Shown: piece after piece, positions 12,093 to 22,745 of the stretch
How the letters are laid out: every line of letters begins with the position of its first letter
Numbering within the stretch: the stretch's first letter is position 1
Source: Reticulitermes speratus
Taxonomy: Eukaryota; Arthropoda; Insecta; Blattodea; Rhinotermitidae
DNA length: 64,000 bases
Direction: 5' to 3'
Assembly: GCA_021186555.1 (NCBI GenBank)
Contig: JAJKFL010000026.1
Location: 3,053,709 to 3,117,708, forward strand
Notes under the pieces: generated by a model
The model's input: only the letters and a program-made list of their open reading frames with translations
Databases searched by the model: none
What the model was told of the DNA's origin: nothing
Translations under genes and position numbers: made by a program

Positions 12093-13285
12093 TATTTTAA
12101 CATTTTACATGAACAAGTACAAATTATTTTGAATATCAAGAGCACGATGTTCGCTCACTGGATTGGAATATGAAGTTTCTGAATCCAGGCTGATATTGAC
12201 AGGCTCCATTTGAGCTCTTTTTGAGCCCAATTTGAGCTCCAGTTGTTTGTATACATGGCACACCACCAGGTCTAATTTTGATTTTTTTTTAGGACTGACT
12301 GACAAAATCTGACGTTGGACCAAGATATGCCTGTGACCAACACGGGGCCTATAGGCGTTAAGATGTTCACAGCCGTAGAACTATACTGGGGCCTTAGAAA
12401 GAAGTCCGACGATGGTGCACGTGTCTCTCATCTTCCCCGTTGATAAATTCGCCTTCAGCCAACAACACTAATCCCTGCCGAACCTTATTATATGGTTATT
12501 GTTATCAACATGCCTGTCGATAGAATGGCTAATCGCTTGAGGGGAATGTCTCAGTGCACTTTAGAGGGGAGCATGATGTGTTGAGGGAGATATGAATAGG
12601 GTCAGTCCATAGGACATCTTTCTATGGCCTCAGTGTGATTCTGTTATGTGATAAATGCAGCGTTTACATATATGAATGTAAATAATATTATGTACAAGGT
12701 TTATATGTAACTATATTGGTAAATTATTGAAAAAAAAAAGTATTTAATATAAAACATGGGAATACATAAATTAAATATCACAAAACATTGACTTTCCATG
12801 ATTCTGGAACATGGATTTTAAAAATAAGGGATAAAGTTAGACTTTATACAGTAGGAATGTACTTGAGGTTCATGCAAGGTGGATCATGACACAGTTGGAA
12901 ATGAAGTGTAGGTACTAGACAGGAAATAGCAAAAGGGAGCAGTTCAGTGAACTTTAATTTAAAGCAATTACTCGGTCTGTAATTCCAGTCAGTAGGTTTA
13001 TCCGTTGTACCGCTGTCACTGCCACGGTCAGTTTACGGTACGTCTGGATCCACTGTGAAATGGATTTGGTCATCTTACGTGTGCAGCGTTCTGAACTGAC
13101 ATTGCAGAGAAGGCAAAGTAAGAAGTTACATGCGACATGTTTCTGACGCAGAAACTGGAATACATCTAGCGTTATCAGAATCCCTTCAAATTGTGGGGCA
13201 GGATGCTGCTTTATGGACTAGAATATCCTTAAACTGACTTTGGTCACTACTGTCATATTTGCCAATTGCTACTGTCACTGTCCAT
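12093..13285. other. Non-coding stretch without recognised features
   Basis: No supported gene or repeat. ORFs are short and without family motifs. Confidence 0.45.
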
Positions 13286-13940
13286 TCATTCTGCAGTCTG
13301 TCTTACGACAGGTCCGTAGCCTCTTCCAAAGCGAGTTCTCCACACAGTGCGATCTAGTGCTTCCTCTTTCAATTTCCAGTATCTTCTCTTTTCCTTAAGG
13401 TCATCCAGCAGCTGCTTACGTCTTCTCCCTCGTCTTCCCGTCATTTCTGTCCTTCCCTCTAACTTTCCTTCAATCACATGTTTCAGAAGGCCGTTTCTAC
13501 GCAAGATGTGACCAATCCAGTTAGCCTTTCTTCTTTTTATTGTATGTACGATATTCCTCTCCTCCTTCACTCTATGTAATACTTCTTCATTTCTCACACG
13601 ATCGGTCCAACTGATCTTCTCCAGTCTTCTCCAGCACCACATATCAAAACTTTCCAGATACTTCCGATCCACTTCCCCAAGTGTCGACGTTTCAGCACCA
13701 CACAAAGCTACGCTCCAAATGTAGCACTTTACTAGTTTGTTACTTAAATTTATGTCCAGTTTGCTGGTCAAAAGAGTCTTCTTGTTGTTGAATGCTGCTT
13801 TTGCCAAGGCAATTCTGTATTCAATTTCACGTGTACAGCTTGCATCATTTGTTATCATGCTACACAAATAATTGAAATATTCCACATTCTCCAGTTTCCC
13901 ATTTTCTGGATGTGAATGATGTACAGTTGTAAGAATGAAG
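13286..13940 (-). pseudogene. Non-LTR retrotransposon reverse transcriptase C-terminal region
   Basis: The open frame (about 215 residues including the part upstream of the first ATG: E-N-G-K-L-E-N-V-E-Y-F-N-Y-L-C-S-M-I-T-N-D) continues with R-I-A-L-A-K-A-A-F-N-N-K-K and C-Y-I-W-S-V-A-L-C-G-A-E-T. It then reads M-W-C-W-R-R-L-E-K-I-S-W-T-D-R-V-R-N and R-R-K-A-N-W-I-G-H-I-L-R-R-N, ending at a stop after the G-R-R-G-R-R-R-K-Q-L-L-D-D-L-K tail. These motifs mark the post-catalytic part of insect LINE ORF2 proteins. It is distinct from the copy at 7557. The catalytic domain is absent, so it is 5'-truncated, but the remaining frame is intact, suggesting a fairly recent insertion. Confidence 0.88.
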
Positions 13941-14288
13941 TCTCATGTGATGTGACACCCTGTATCTTGTAGACTAGTACAAATGTTGCTGTGAAATGTA
14001 CGTGGCTGCCTGTGGTACATGTACCAGAGGACCACAGTCTTTATGTTCATGACATGTTGCCCCCAATGTTATATAAGACGTGAAATTCCAGGTATCAAAA
14101 AGGCAGAACTGCCCTTTGGAAACAATCAAAGAGATGTGATCAATGTCACTAATGGGCGTAATGTTTTGGACATTGTCCATTTTCCAGGTGTATTAAAAAC
14201 GCTTCGGACACAGAATCTGTCTCCATGTTCAGGTGGGGAGAATAAGTGGGGAGTCCATTCTGTTAGACCTATCAGGAATGTAGAGCCT

Positions 14289-14790
14289 AGGTAAAGGTGA
14301 AGTTTTCCCTCTGCATGATATGGGAGTAGTGGAGGTATAGCTCCACTCATTTGTGACTTTGGTTCTAGATGGAGGTGATTGGTCAATTTGGCACCAAAGC
14401 CACTTAACCCCAGGAAGGACCACTGGTACCCAGTGAATAGGATACTGGGTGGGGCCCCAGAACTTACCTGGATGTTGAGAGAAGGAAACATATCTGGCTC
14501 CTACAGAGGATGCCACCACGATTGGTTGGTTGTGCAGACTGTACACTAAACTGACTGCAGACTTCCCCGTCTCTCCTCCCCACCTGAAGATAGGGATGGA
14601 ATTCTGGCACGGATAAAAGATTTTTCCCTCCTCCAAAAAGCCCAGTCTGGCACTGCGTCCCACACTGTCTTCTATCCAATGGATAATGGAGGCTCGTTCC
14701 TCAGGGGTAAAGCATCCGGAACGTGACACTGACCACTCCCATCTAGTGCCAAGGTTAAGAATGAGAAAAGGTATATTCCATTCTCCCTAT
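14289..14790. repeat. Degenerate SINE-A-like sequences, two orientations
   Basis: 14289-14470 resembles the SINE-A tail and body in reverse (AGGTAAAGG, GGAGGTATAGCTCCACTC, CTAGATGGAGGTGATTGGTCA). 14697-14790 resembles it forward (AGGGGTAAAGCATCCGGAACG, CATCTAGTGCCAAGGTTAA). The middle is unassigned. Divergence is high. Confidence 0.5.
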
Positions 14791-16231
14791 AAGCCTTCCT
14801 GGCGCGTGCAGTGACGTTACCTTACCATTATACCTTCAGTTTAACATAATTATCCCATCTGCATTTGGCAAATTTAGCAGTCCCTTTTGCTTGAGGTTTA
14901 CCAATCAAAACTTGTGTACAATTTTTGTATCCTGAATGCCTGAAGCGATCGCGCTATGACATCTGTTGGTCTGTACGAATTATGAAGCACTGTAATGTGC
15001 AGTTTCATCCGCGGCAGTGTCTGCATCTACAGTCTTTGCTTCGAATACTGCCCTCACCATTTTTCTGAAACACCCGATGCCCACAACTCCGTACAATTAG
15101 AGCCAAATCATAGATTTTAATCTTCGCTTGTTTAGAAAGAAAATAGGAGATGCGGAATATTTAGAGGATAGAACTGTGCTAGGTTTGATTTCCTGGCAGT
15201 GACGTTGATGGAGATATGACGCACTGGAGTTTGAATCTGCTTTATAGTTCAGTGTTAAAATGTTTTTATGAGTATTTGCAGTGGCGTTTCACTGTAAAGG
15301 AACACTGAGACGCATTAATTAGGCGAGACAACTAGCACGAATATGGGAAATGAGAATATGTACGTACAACATTTTATTTTGATAACCTAAATGGTGCGAG
15401 CGCAGAGGAAAGGATAATATTGAAATGGATTTTTGTAAAATGGGTAATTAAGACATGAATGGAATTAGACTTCCTCTGAATAGGGTCCAATGGAGAGATG
15501 AGCAACCAGCAACTGAAGTCTGTGGCTTGGAAAGACTTAGGCAGCGTTATTAATGACGAAACTGCTGTAAGAAAACGAGGCAGCGCTACGAAGACTGACT
15601 GTTGCAGAACATGTTGTAAACGTACTGTCTTGTGTGTAGTAATGTGACAGTTGGAAGGGAGGAATGGTGTGATAAGCAGACTACAAAAGACAAGAGTGGA
15701 ATCTGACATGCAGATGAGAGGTGACGCAGACGAGTGTAGGCTAATATGTGTTCATTCTTTCCCTGACCCAACCTTAGTGTATGAGAAGGAGGTGCTGAGG
15801 AGAGGGAGAAAATGACAGGAGGATGTGAGAAATTGCATTACAAGTAGCTTCATATTTTGTGCTTCTCTCCAAGCATGCGCGGAAAATATTCAGATGCATA
15901 AAGAATTTTAAGAGAGAAACTTTCAGAGAGATCAATGCATAGATGAAAGGACAATATTAAAGTATCTTAAATAAACATGGCTTGAGAACGTAATATGCAG
16001 TAAAGTCGCTTTGGTTAAAGCTGAATGGCGGATTCTTGTTTTTAAACGAAACAGCCGATAATCCCTCGGCGACGAATTCGCCTGCTATAATGACAGTGAA
16101 CATACTTTGGTCCCGGATATATAGGGCACGTAAACTTATTTTCTGACCGGTCCTCGAACTTCGTCTTTAGAAGGAAACACAGATGTATGTGTCGTGTAAT
16201 GAATGTAGCGTATTAGCGTAGCGTGTCGTAA
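14791..16231. other. Region downstream of the receptor gene; no feature identified
   Basis: It probably contains the 3' UTR of the distal-cassette transcript (reading leftwards from 16231). The minus-strand AATAAA at about 15373-15378 is the only candidate poly(A) signal noted. No other gene was seen. Confidence 0.4.
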
Positions 16232-16802
16232 TCAGACGTAGCTCTCGTCATGTCTTCTGCTGACTTCCTCGTCGCCGAGCCTAACCACGTTGTTTCTGGC
16301 ACTGCACACCAGATGGGACTTGCTCCTCAACAAGAGACAGTTAGCGCTGTTGTTTCCGTTACTGTCCCCGCAGTGGGTCGAATGCGTTCTCCTGAATCTA
16401 CCGTTTTCAGGAAGTGACGTCCTCACAGACTTCCTCCAGAGGGAGTCCTGCAGCCCGCTCGAGCAGTTAGTGGTGGTGGTTGTGGATGTCGTGTTGAATG
16501 TTCCCTTACGGCCGAGATGAAATTCTGGACGACTTTTGGTTCTGAGGCCACAGAGACGTAAGAAGCCGTCGCGGAACTTTGAGGACATCAGGTTGTAGAG
16601 GATGGGGTTGATGGCGGAGTTTATGTAGGTCATGACACGGCAGAAGTACAGGATGTTGTAGTAGGTCTCGAGAGAAAAGACGGCTTCTTGCGGTGCCACG
16701 ATGATCCACAGGGTGAGAGCTCGGAACGGCATCAGGCACACGAAGAAGGAGAGCACTACAGTGCCAAGCATCAGCACCACTTGCTTCCGGTACCGAAGCA
16801 CG
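16232..16802 (-). CDS. ETHR: ETHR distal 3' cassette, exon 2: TM6, TM7 and C-tail
   Basis: This terminal exon of about 190 residues follows acceptor CCAGCACAG|CGTG (phase 2), matching the upstream donor. It encodes R-Y-R-K-Q-V-V-L-M-L-G and TM6 (F-F-V-C-L-M-P-F-R), then TM7 with N-S-A-I-N-P-I-L-Y (NPxxY) and helix 8 identical to the proximal cassette (S-S-K-F-R-D-G-F). The tail differs completely from the other cassette: a threonine run (T-T-T-T-T-T), S-R-S-type basic patches and an end in H-D-E-S-Y-V-stop, again a class I PDZ-ligand pattern. A 45-bp minisatellite is fused to the intron side and is stop-free in the same frame, giving a spurious 465-residue ORF. A possible polyadenylation hexamer (AATAAA on the minus strand) lies near 15373-15378; this is weak evidence. 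Confidence 0.88.
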
Positions 16803-16808
16803 CTGTGC

Positions 16809-17620
16809 TGGGACCCGGAGTTACGGCTCCGGTATCTGTAATATAAACATGTATGGGACCTGGAGTTATGGCTCCGGTATCTGCAACATAAACACGTATG
16901 GTACCCGGAGTTATGGCTCCGGTATCTGTAATATAAACACGTATGGGACCCGGAGTTACGGCTCGGGTATCTGTAATATAAACATGTATGGGACCTGGAG
17001 TTATGGCTCCGGTATCTGCAACATAAACACGTATGGTACCCGGAGTTATGGCTCCGGTATCTGTAATATAAACACGTATGGGACCTGGAGTTATGGCTCC
17101 GGTATCTGCAACATAAACACGTATGGGACCCGGAGTTACGGCTCCGGTATCTGTAACATAAACACGTATGGGACCCGGAGTTATGGCTCCGGTATCTGTA
17201 ATATAAACACGTATGGGACCTGGAGTTATGGCTCCGGTATCTGCAACATAAACACGTATGGGACCCGGAGTTACGACTCCGGTATCTGTAACATAAACAC
17301 GTATGGGACCCGGAGTTATGGCTCCGGTACCTGCAACATAAACACTTATGAACCCCGGAGTTATGGCTCCGATATCTGCAATATAAACACGTATGGGACC
17401 TGGAGTTATGGCTCCGGTATCTGCAACATAAACACGTATGGGACCCGGAGTTATGGCTCCGGTATCTGTAACATAAACACGTATGGGACCCGGAGTTATG
17501 GCTGCGGTATCTGCAACATAAACACGTATGGGACCCGGAGTTATGGCTCCGGTATCTGCAACATAAACACGTATGGGACCCGGAGTTATGGCTCCGGTAT
17601 CTGCAACATAAACACATATC
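16809..17620 (-). repeat. 45-bp minisatellite (18 units) abutting the acceptor of the TM6-TM7 exon
   Basis: Period is exactly 45 bp, seen from the unit marker GGTATCTG at 16831, 16876, 16921 and on to 17596. On the gene strand each unit contains TTTATGTTGCAG (or TTTATATTACAG) followed by ATACCGG. The unit also resembles the start of the exon itself (GGTACCGGAAGC against GATACCGGAGCC), suggesting that the array grew from the intron-exon border. It is open on both strands (18 x 15 residues); the plus-strand reading is a shadow. Confidence 0.95.
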
Positions 17621-17648
17621 TAAAAGCACTCAAGAGATAACAGTATTC

Positions 17649-17966
17649 TGTAAAGGTAACAAGCTAAAGCAAACCCATTACAGGCCTGGACAGGCCCTTA
17701 GGGTTCCAGGAGGTTGAGGCTCACAGATTTCTAGACAATCGGCACATGAAGGTGGTAGGGTTGTCAGCCTTACGCACCGGCCGCCTTTACACCCCAGGAA
17801 ATACTCCTGGTACTTATTTCTGTTAGAGGCTGAGTCGACCCCAGGGCCATAGTGCGACCGAAAGGATTATGTCAATGAAAAATTCCAATGACACCATCGG
17901 GAATCGAACCCGCAACCTTCCGGCTTGTAGAGCAGTGCCTCAACCAACTGCGCCACCGTGTGCCCC
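17649..17966 (-). mobile_element. SINE-C (tRNA-derived), with target-site duplication
   Basis: Flanked by direct repeats AACAGTATTC (17639-17648 and 17967-17976). On the minus strand the head carries the pol III B box GGTTCGATTCCC and a tRNA-like stem. The body includes CCTGGGGTCGACTCAGCCTC and GGGTGTAAAGGCGGCC. It lies in the distal-cassette intron, in the same orientation as the gene. Confidence 0.9.
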
Positions 17967-18129
17967 AACAGTATTCAGTGCCACGATTAATGTGTAACTG
18001 TAGCTCACTAAATATGTAACTGAGATATGAGGTCTTCATAGAGGTCAGAAGTTAGACCTTCAGGTTGTACTGCACATTTCGAGCCCTCCTGTCACAACGC
18101 AGTAGGCCACAATCAGATTACTTTCCTTT

Positions 18130-18420
18130 TCTTCTTCTTCAAAGGCGTCACAGCCCGCACCGGACACTGGCGTCTTCAGTACTTCGCCTCCAGATATTAC
18201 CGTCCTCTGCTCGCCTCCACCATCCTCTTATTCAGCAGCAACGATGAGTCCTTCCTGATGTTGTCTCCCCATCTCAGCCGTGGTCTTCCCACCGGTCTTC
18301 TTCCATACAATTTTCCATTCAGTACTTCTTTCGGTATTCTAGTATTATCCATTCGGACTATATGACCAACCCACTGCAATCTCTTGACCTTAATACATTT
18401 AATTCTATCAGAGACTATGT
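18130..18420 (-). pseudogene. Non-LTR retrotransposon tail fragment
   Basis: The minus-strand frame reads V-K-R-L-Q-W-V-G-H-I-V-R-M and G-R-R-P-V-G-R-P-R-L-R-W-G-D-N-I. This is the same C-terminal LINE signature as at 7970 but a different lineage. It is cut off at about 18420, next to a foldback MITE that may have inserted into it. Confidence 0.8.
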
Positions 18421-18427
18421 AAATATA

Positions 18428-18505
18428 CAGGGTATACACAAAAGAATGGTGCGGTTTATATGTATATATACATATAAACCGCACCATTATTTTGTGTATA
18501 CTCTG
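18428..18505. mobile_element. Mariner-like foldback MITE
   Basis: 78-bp inverted repeat starting CAGGGTATACACAAAAGAAT; the arms meet in ATATGTATATATACATAT. TA flanks are present. It is adjacent to the LINE tail at 18130-18420. Confidence 0.85.
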
Positions 18506-18595
18506 TATAACTGAATTTCACGTTTCTCTGTTTAACTATGTGTCTATTTAATACAAGTTCTTATCCCAATTAATTGTATTGCCATCTATATGTCT

Positions 18596-18918
18596 GGGCT
18601 GCGATAGCTCAGTCGGTATAGCGACTGTGTGGGCCGCGATAGCTCAGTCGGTATAGCGACTCGCTACGAGCTGGACGGTCCGGGGATCGAATCCCGGTGG
18701 AGGCGAGATTTTCAGCACCCGTCCAGACCGGCCCTGGGGCCTACCCAGCCTCCTGTACAATGGGTACCGGTTCTTTCCAGGGGGTAAAGCGGCCAGGGCG
18801 TGGCGTTGACCACCCACCCCATCTAGTGCCAGGGTTAAAGAAAGAGTACAGCTATACTTCTATTCCCTCTCTGGGGCTTCATGGTCTGTTCTAGGGTGAC
18901 CTTTACCTTTACCTTTAT
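18596..18918 (+). mobile_element. SINE-A (tRNA-derived) with partly duplicated head and 13-bp target-site duplication
   Basis: Direct repeats CATCTATATGTCT occur at 18583-18595 and 18919-18931. The A box (TAGCTCAGTCGG) occurs twice, because a first partial tRNA-like head (to about 18630) is followed by a full one with B box GGGGATCGAATCCC. The body reads GGGGGTAAAGCGGCCAGGGCG, and the tail is (ACCTTT)n. The clean duplication marks a recent insertion. Confidence 0.92.
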
Positions 18919-18934
18919 CATCTATATGTCTATC

Positions 18935-19329
18935 CAACTGCAAAATTTTCTAACGACCTACGAAGCAACGACGTTAGTGACATGATCTTGGGAGACGTGA
19001 AGCGTCGCAAAGAGAGCGCTGTTACAATTGCTGTCTTCTGGAATGTGACTCCGTGTAATATGGTATAAATTTACAGATATTTCAGGGGACCTTACTGCCC
19101 TATTTTCAAGGTATGTGTACAAGATGGCGGCAATAGCGTCTCCCAACACGACGGTACGTTTATAGCCGTCTACAAGCTCCCCACCTCCCAAAGAGAGCTC
19201 TCGCAATAACTTCCACCTTCAACAGTAATTAGTAATTCAAATTAACAAGAAATACTCATTGCAATTAAGACGCACAAAGATGGCGACTTGTACAATTTAC
19301 ATCAATGTAATTTGAAGCAGCAGATTTAA
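18935..19329. other. Non-coding stretch without recognised features
   Basis: No supported ORF or repeat. Confidence 0.45.
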
Positions 19330-19339
19330 GACAAGTGCT

Positions 19340-19630
19340 GGCCGTGCCATGACTCAGGCGGTTAGTCGCCGGCCTCTCACCGTGGAGGCCCGGGTTCGAT
19401 CACGGATCAGTCCATGTGAGATTTGTGTGTGGACAAAGTGGCACTGTGACAGGTTTTTCTCCGAGTTGTCGGTTTTCCCCTGTCAATTTCATTCCACCGG
19501 TGCTCCATTACTTGTAAAACTTGGTAACAAACTGCTCATCTTCATCACAGGGTTGCACAATAAGCCTTAAGGCTGCGGTGCGTCCGTAGCATCTGCTGCG
19601 GGGCCCCCTCACCACAAAAAAAAAAAAAAA
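19340..19630 (+). mobile_element. SINE-B (tRNA-derived), with target-site duplication
   Basis: Flanked by GACAAGTGCT (19330-19339 and 19631-19640). Head GGCCGTGCCATGACTCAGGC with B box GGGTTCGATCAC; the body contains TGGCACTGTGACAGG and TCGGTTTTCCCCTGTC; the tail is poly(A). Lies in the distal-cassette intron on the strand opposite to the gene. Confidence 0.92.
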
Positions 19631-19640
19631 GACAAGTGCT

Positions 19641-20319
19641 CTAGGATGAGCGTGGCACACCGTCAGCTTATCTTTGGTGTGGGAGAAATTAATTCGCAGG
19701 ACCGCTAACTCAGGTACACAGTTGCGCACCCAGAATGTTGCTTTGGAGGGGGGAGGGGGGGCTGACCCTAAGGCTATAAATAATTTATGTTTGATTTTAA
19801 AAATTATGTTATAAAAATCCTGTCGTAAGCACAAAATAACTGTCAGCAACTACATTTATATACATACAAATATAACTACATGTTACGTCACTCAATCACA
19901 GTGTCCTGTCCTATTGTTTTTATTTAATTTTATTGATATATTTTTCAAAATTCTAAGGTACAGTCATTAGCCGATTTCAGTTGCTGATTTTGGCTGAAGG
20001 GTAAATCACGTAAAACTTTTGATATCATAATATCTACAAAATCTCTGTTTTTAACTTTATTCTAAAATCACCGTGCATTTTTCACAAATCAATATCTTAT
20101 CACCAACATTTTAAATGTTTTAAAAAAACCTTATATTGGTTCTTATTAAATAAAAGTCCATCTAGTTGGTGATAAGATATTGATCTGTGTTTTGAAATTT
20201 AGGTTTTGGGGGGTTTGGGGGGGGGGGCTACAGCCCTCAGCCCGCCCCTTGGGTGCGTCTCCTTGAGGAACCGTTAGGTAGGCCTATTGACAAGAGGAAA
20301 GCACAGTTTACGTGCTGAC
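19641..20319. other. Intron sequence with a small hairpin
   Basis: AATATCTTATCACCAAC (from about 20090) and its inverse TTGGTGATAAGATATT (about 20167-20183) form an inverted repeat of about 17 bp. A G-run lies at 20208-20227. No other feature. Confidence 0.5.
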
Positions 20320-20538
20320 CTGTAGGGCGGCGCCATGATGCCGGGGTGAATCATGAGGTGGCGAGCAATGACGACGTACAGCGCCACTAGAATGACGAGC
20401 GGCACGGCGAAGAACAGAGCGATGCTGGAGATGAAGAAGAAAGCTGTCCAGAAGGTGTCGGCCTGAGTGAGACACACGGCCACTGTGCTGCCGTCTATGT
20501 AGCGTTCGTGGTGGTAGTCGGCTACGACAAGGATGGGG
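20320..20538 (-). CDS. ETHR: ETHR distal 3' cassette, exon 1: ECL2 and TM5
   Basis: This internal exon is 219 bases long (73 codons), phase 2 to phase 2. The acceptor is CTCTCTCCGTTTCAG|CCCC, and its first base completes the serine codon begun by the shared exon (T-S-P-I-L-V-V-A). ECL2 includes Y-I-D-G-S-T-V-A-V-C-L-T-Q-A with the conserved cysteine, followed by TM5 (A-F-F-F-I-S-S-I-A-L-F-F) and the start of ICL3 (A-R-H-L-M-I-H-P). The donor is CTACAG|GTCAGC. It is parallel to the first third of the proximal cassette and clearly homologous to it. A 42-bp minisatellite starts about 10 bases upstream of the acceptor and is open in frame with the exon, so a naive ORF call extends to 421 residues. 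The true start is taken from the conserved junction and the phase match, not from the ORF. Confidence 0.88.
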
Positions 20539-20547
20539 CTGAAACGG

Positions 20548-21516
20548 AGAGAGGAGTGAGCCTTGTGTTCTGACAGAACTACACACTGGGGACAGGAGTG
20601 AGCGTTGTGTTCTGACAGAACTACACACTGGGGACAGGAGTGAGCCTTGTGTTCTGACAGAACTACACACTGGGGACAGGAGTGAGCCTTGTGTTCTGAC
20701 AGAACTACACACTGGGGAAAGGAGTCAGCGTTGTGTTCTGACAGAACTACACACTGGGGAAAGGAGTGAGCCTTGTGTTCTGACAGAACTACACACTGGG
20801 GACAGGAGTGAGCGTTGTGTTCTGACAGAACTACACACTGGGGACAGGAGTGAGCGTTGTGTTCTGACAGAACTACACACTGGGGAAAGGAGTGAGCGTT
20901 GTGTTCTGACAGAACTACACACTGGGGAAAGGAGTGAGCGTTGTGTTCTGACAAAACTACACACTGGGGAAAGGAGTGAGCGTTGTGTTCTGACAGAACT
21001 ACACACTGGGGAAAGGAGTGAGCGTTGTGTTCTGACAGAACTACACACTGGGGAAAGGAGTCAGCGTTGTGTTCTGACAGAACTACACACTGGGGAAAGG
21101 AGTGAGCGTTGTGTTCTGACAGAACTACACACTGGGGAAAGGAGTCAGCGTTGTGTTCTGACAGAACTACACACTGGGGAAAGGAGTGAGCGTTGTGTTC
21201 TGACAGAACTACACACTGGGGAAAGGAGTGAGCGTTGTGTTCTGACAGAACTACACACTGGGGAAAGGAATGAGCGTTGTGTTCTGACAGAACTGCACAC
21301 TGGGGAAAGGAGTCAGCGTTGTGTTCTGACAGAACTACACACTGGGGAAAGGAGTGAGCGTTGTGTTCTGGCAGAACTACACACTGGGGAAAGGAGTGAG
21401 CGTTGTGTTCTGGCAGAACTACACACTGGGGAAAGGAGTCAGCGTTGTGTTCTGACAGAACTACACACTGGGGACAGGAGTGAGCGTTGTGTTCTGACAG
21501 AACTACACACTGGCGA
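20548..21516 (-). repeat. 42-bp minisatellite (23 units) abutting the acceptor of the distal TM5 exon
   Basis: The unit is 42 bp with few substitutions. On the gene strand each unit contains CTCACTCCTTTCCCCAG followed by TGTGTAG, a pyrimidine-rich stretch ending in AG. The true acceptor at 20539-20540 shares GCTCACTCCT with the units, so the exon's own polypyrimidine tract looks like the terminal, modified repeat. The array reads as a 14-residue peptide repeat (C-V-V-L-S-E-H-N-A-H-S-F-P-Q) because 42 is divisible by three and that frame lacks stops. There is no evidence that it is translated. Confidence 0.95.
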
Positions 21517-21909
21517 CACTGACACATATTACGAAGCACAACAGTTGTAAAATTACATTACGCATCAAGAGCTCTATACCTAAGCGTGTGATACGAACTT
21601 ACCTTCTAACGCCATTTATTTGCTGACATTCTGATGCTGTGGATTCTGTCATCACACATGACGACAATACAGCAAGCCTTAACCGGAGCTTCTAGACCTC
21701 TGGGATTTCTCACCACGCAGTTGTGTCGGCAGGTAACCGACATTTCGACCGCAATCGCGCTGATTTTCATGCATAGATTATGTGTTTAAAATGTATGGCT
21801 TGAGACTTGGAGACTGGGCTGTGTAAACAGGGGAGTTGGATGAACAGGTGAGGTGGAGATTAAAGTGGTAAATGTTAGGAAAGGTGACTGCATTATAGGC
21901 AAAAACACA
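21517..21909. other. Intron sequence without recognised features
   Basis: Between the 42-bp array and a decayed SINE. Nothing identified. Confidence 0.45.
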
Positions 21910-22130
21910 GAGCGCGGGTAGCTCAGTCAGTATCGTGACCATGCTACGGAATGGACAACCAAGGAATCGGTGATTTGGTTGCCGGCATAAGAAAAGATCT
22001 TTCTTCTTCTTCTTATAACTGAGGCTCACTGAGCCTCATATTTAGTCGGCACAAGAGTTAAAGCAGCCGGGGCGTGAAGCTGACCACACCGTCTAGTTAA
22101 GGATGTGTTGACCTATACCTAAATTCCCCC
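21910..22130 (+). repeat. Degenerate SINE-A copy
   Basis: An A-box-like GGGTAGCTCAGTCAG is followed by a diverged head. The body shows GTTAAAGCAGCCGGGGCGTG and the tail has CTATACCTAAATTCC. It is interrupted by a CTT-rich insert near 22000. Confidence 0.6.
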
Positions 22131-22164
22131 CCCCCCCTCACCACGCCACCAAGGGACACTTTAG

Positions 22165-22352
22165 CTTTAATAGGCTTTTTATTTTTGTTCGGGTGATCAA
22201 ATCAAGAAGAATGAGGTGGGCGGGGCATGTAGCACGTATGGGGAGAGGAGAGGTGCATACAGGGTTTTGGTGGGGAGACCTGAGGGAAGGAGACCACTTG
22301 GAAGACCCAGGCGTAGATGGGAGGATAATATTAAAATGGATCTTCAAGCGGC
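22165..22352 (+). pseudogene. Truncated non-LTR retrotransposon tail, same family as 7557-8224
   Basis: From the TTCGGGTGATCAAATCAAG junction it matches the copy at 7964 and encodes [13 protein letters not shown] small deletion in the GGGTGAGGGGAG segment then shifts the frame, and homology ends abruptly after GGATCTTCAAG. It is dead. Confidence 0.85.
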
Positions 22353-22740
22353 CTCGGGACTGTTCTGATTCAAGTCGTTCATGATTTGTCCCAGTGTTTC
22401 CATACGAATGCCGGGACAGTGATTTATTAAGCAGCTGCAGCGTCTTCCTCATTGATCTGCTTTCCGTGATTCGGCGCTACATTCGTCTGCAATTTTTGTG
22501 ACCTTCATTAAATGAACTGCAAATATATAAAATTGAGGAAAGCAAACAAAATAAGCGGAGATAAATCTCCCCGCACTCTTAGACATATGTAGATATATAT
22601 ATGGTCAGCTTCATGCCTGTACCGCACGTACACAGTGATGTGTCCCCTGAGAATTGGCAAGGAAAAATAAAACTTTTAAGGAAAACGAAACCTAGTGCAC
22701 CAAGAATTATTTAAAATTGTAATACGTGTTCACCAAGTAA
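22353..22740. other. Intron sequence without recognised features
   Basis: No supported gene or repeat. Confidence 0.4.
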
Positions 22741-22745
22741 CTTAA

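Noticed and set aside
16232..17629. 465-residue ORF reading through the 45-bp array into the receptor exon
   Set aside because: The repeat part is a stop-free minisatellite and the conserved receptor sequence starts at a matching splice junction. Not annotated as a coding start; the splice possibility is kept as a hypothesis.
20274..21539. 421-residue ORF through the 42-bp array
   Set aside because: Same reason: the exon is 20320-20538, with a phase 2 acceptor and donor. The frame extends only because 42 is a multiple of three.
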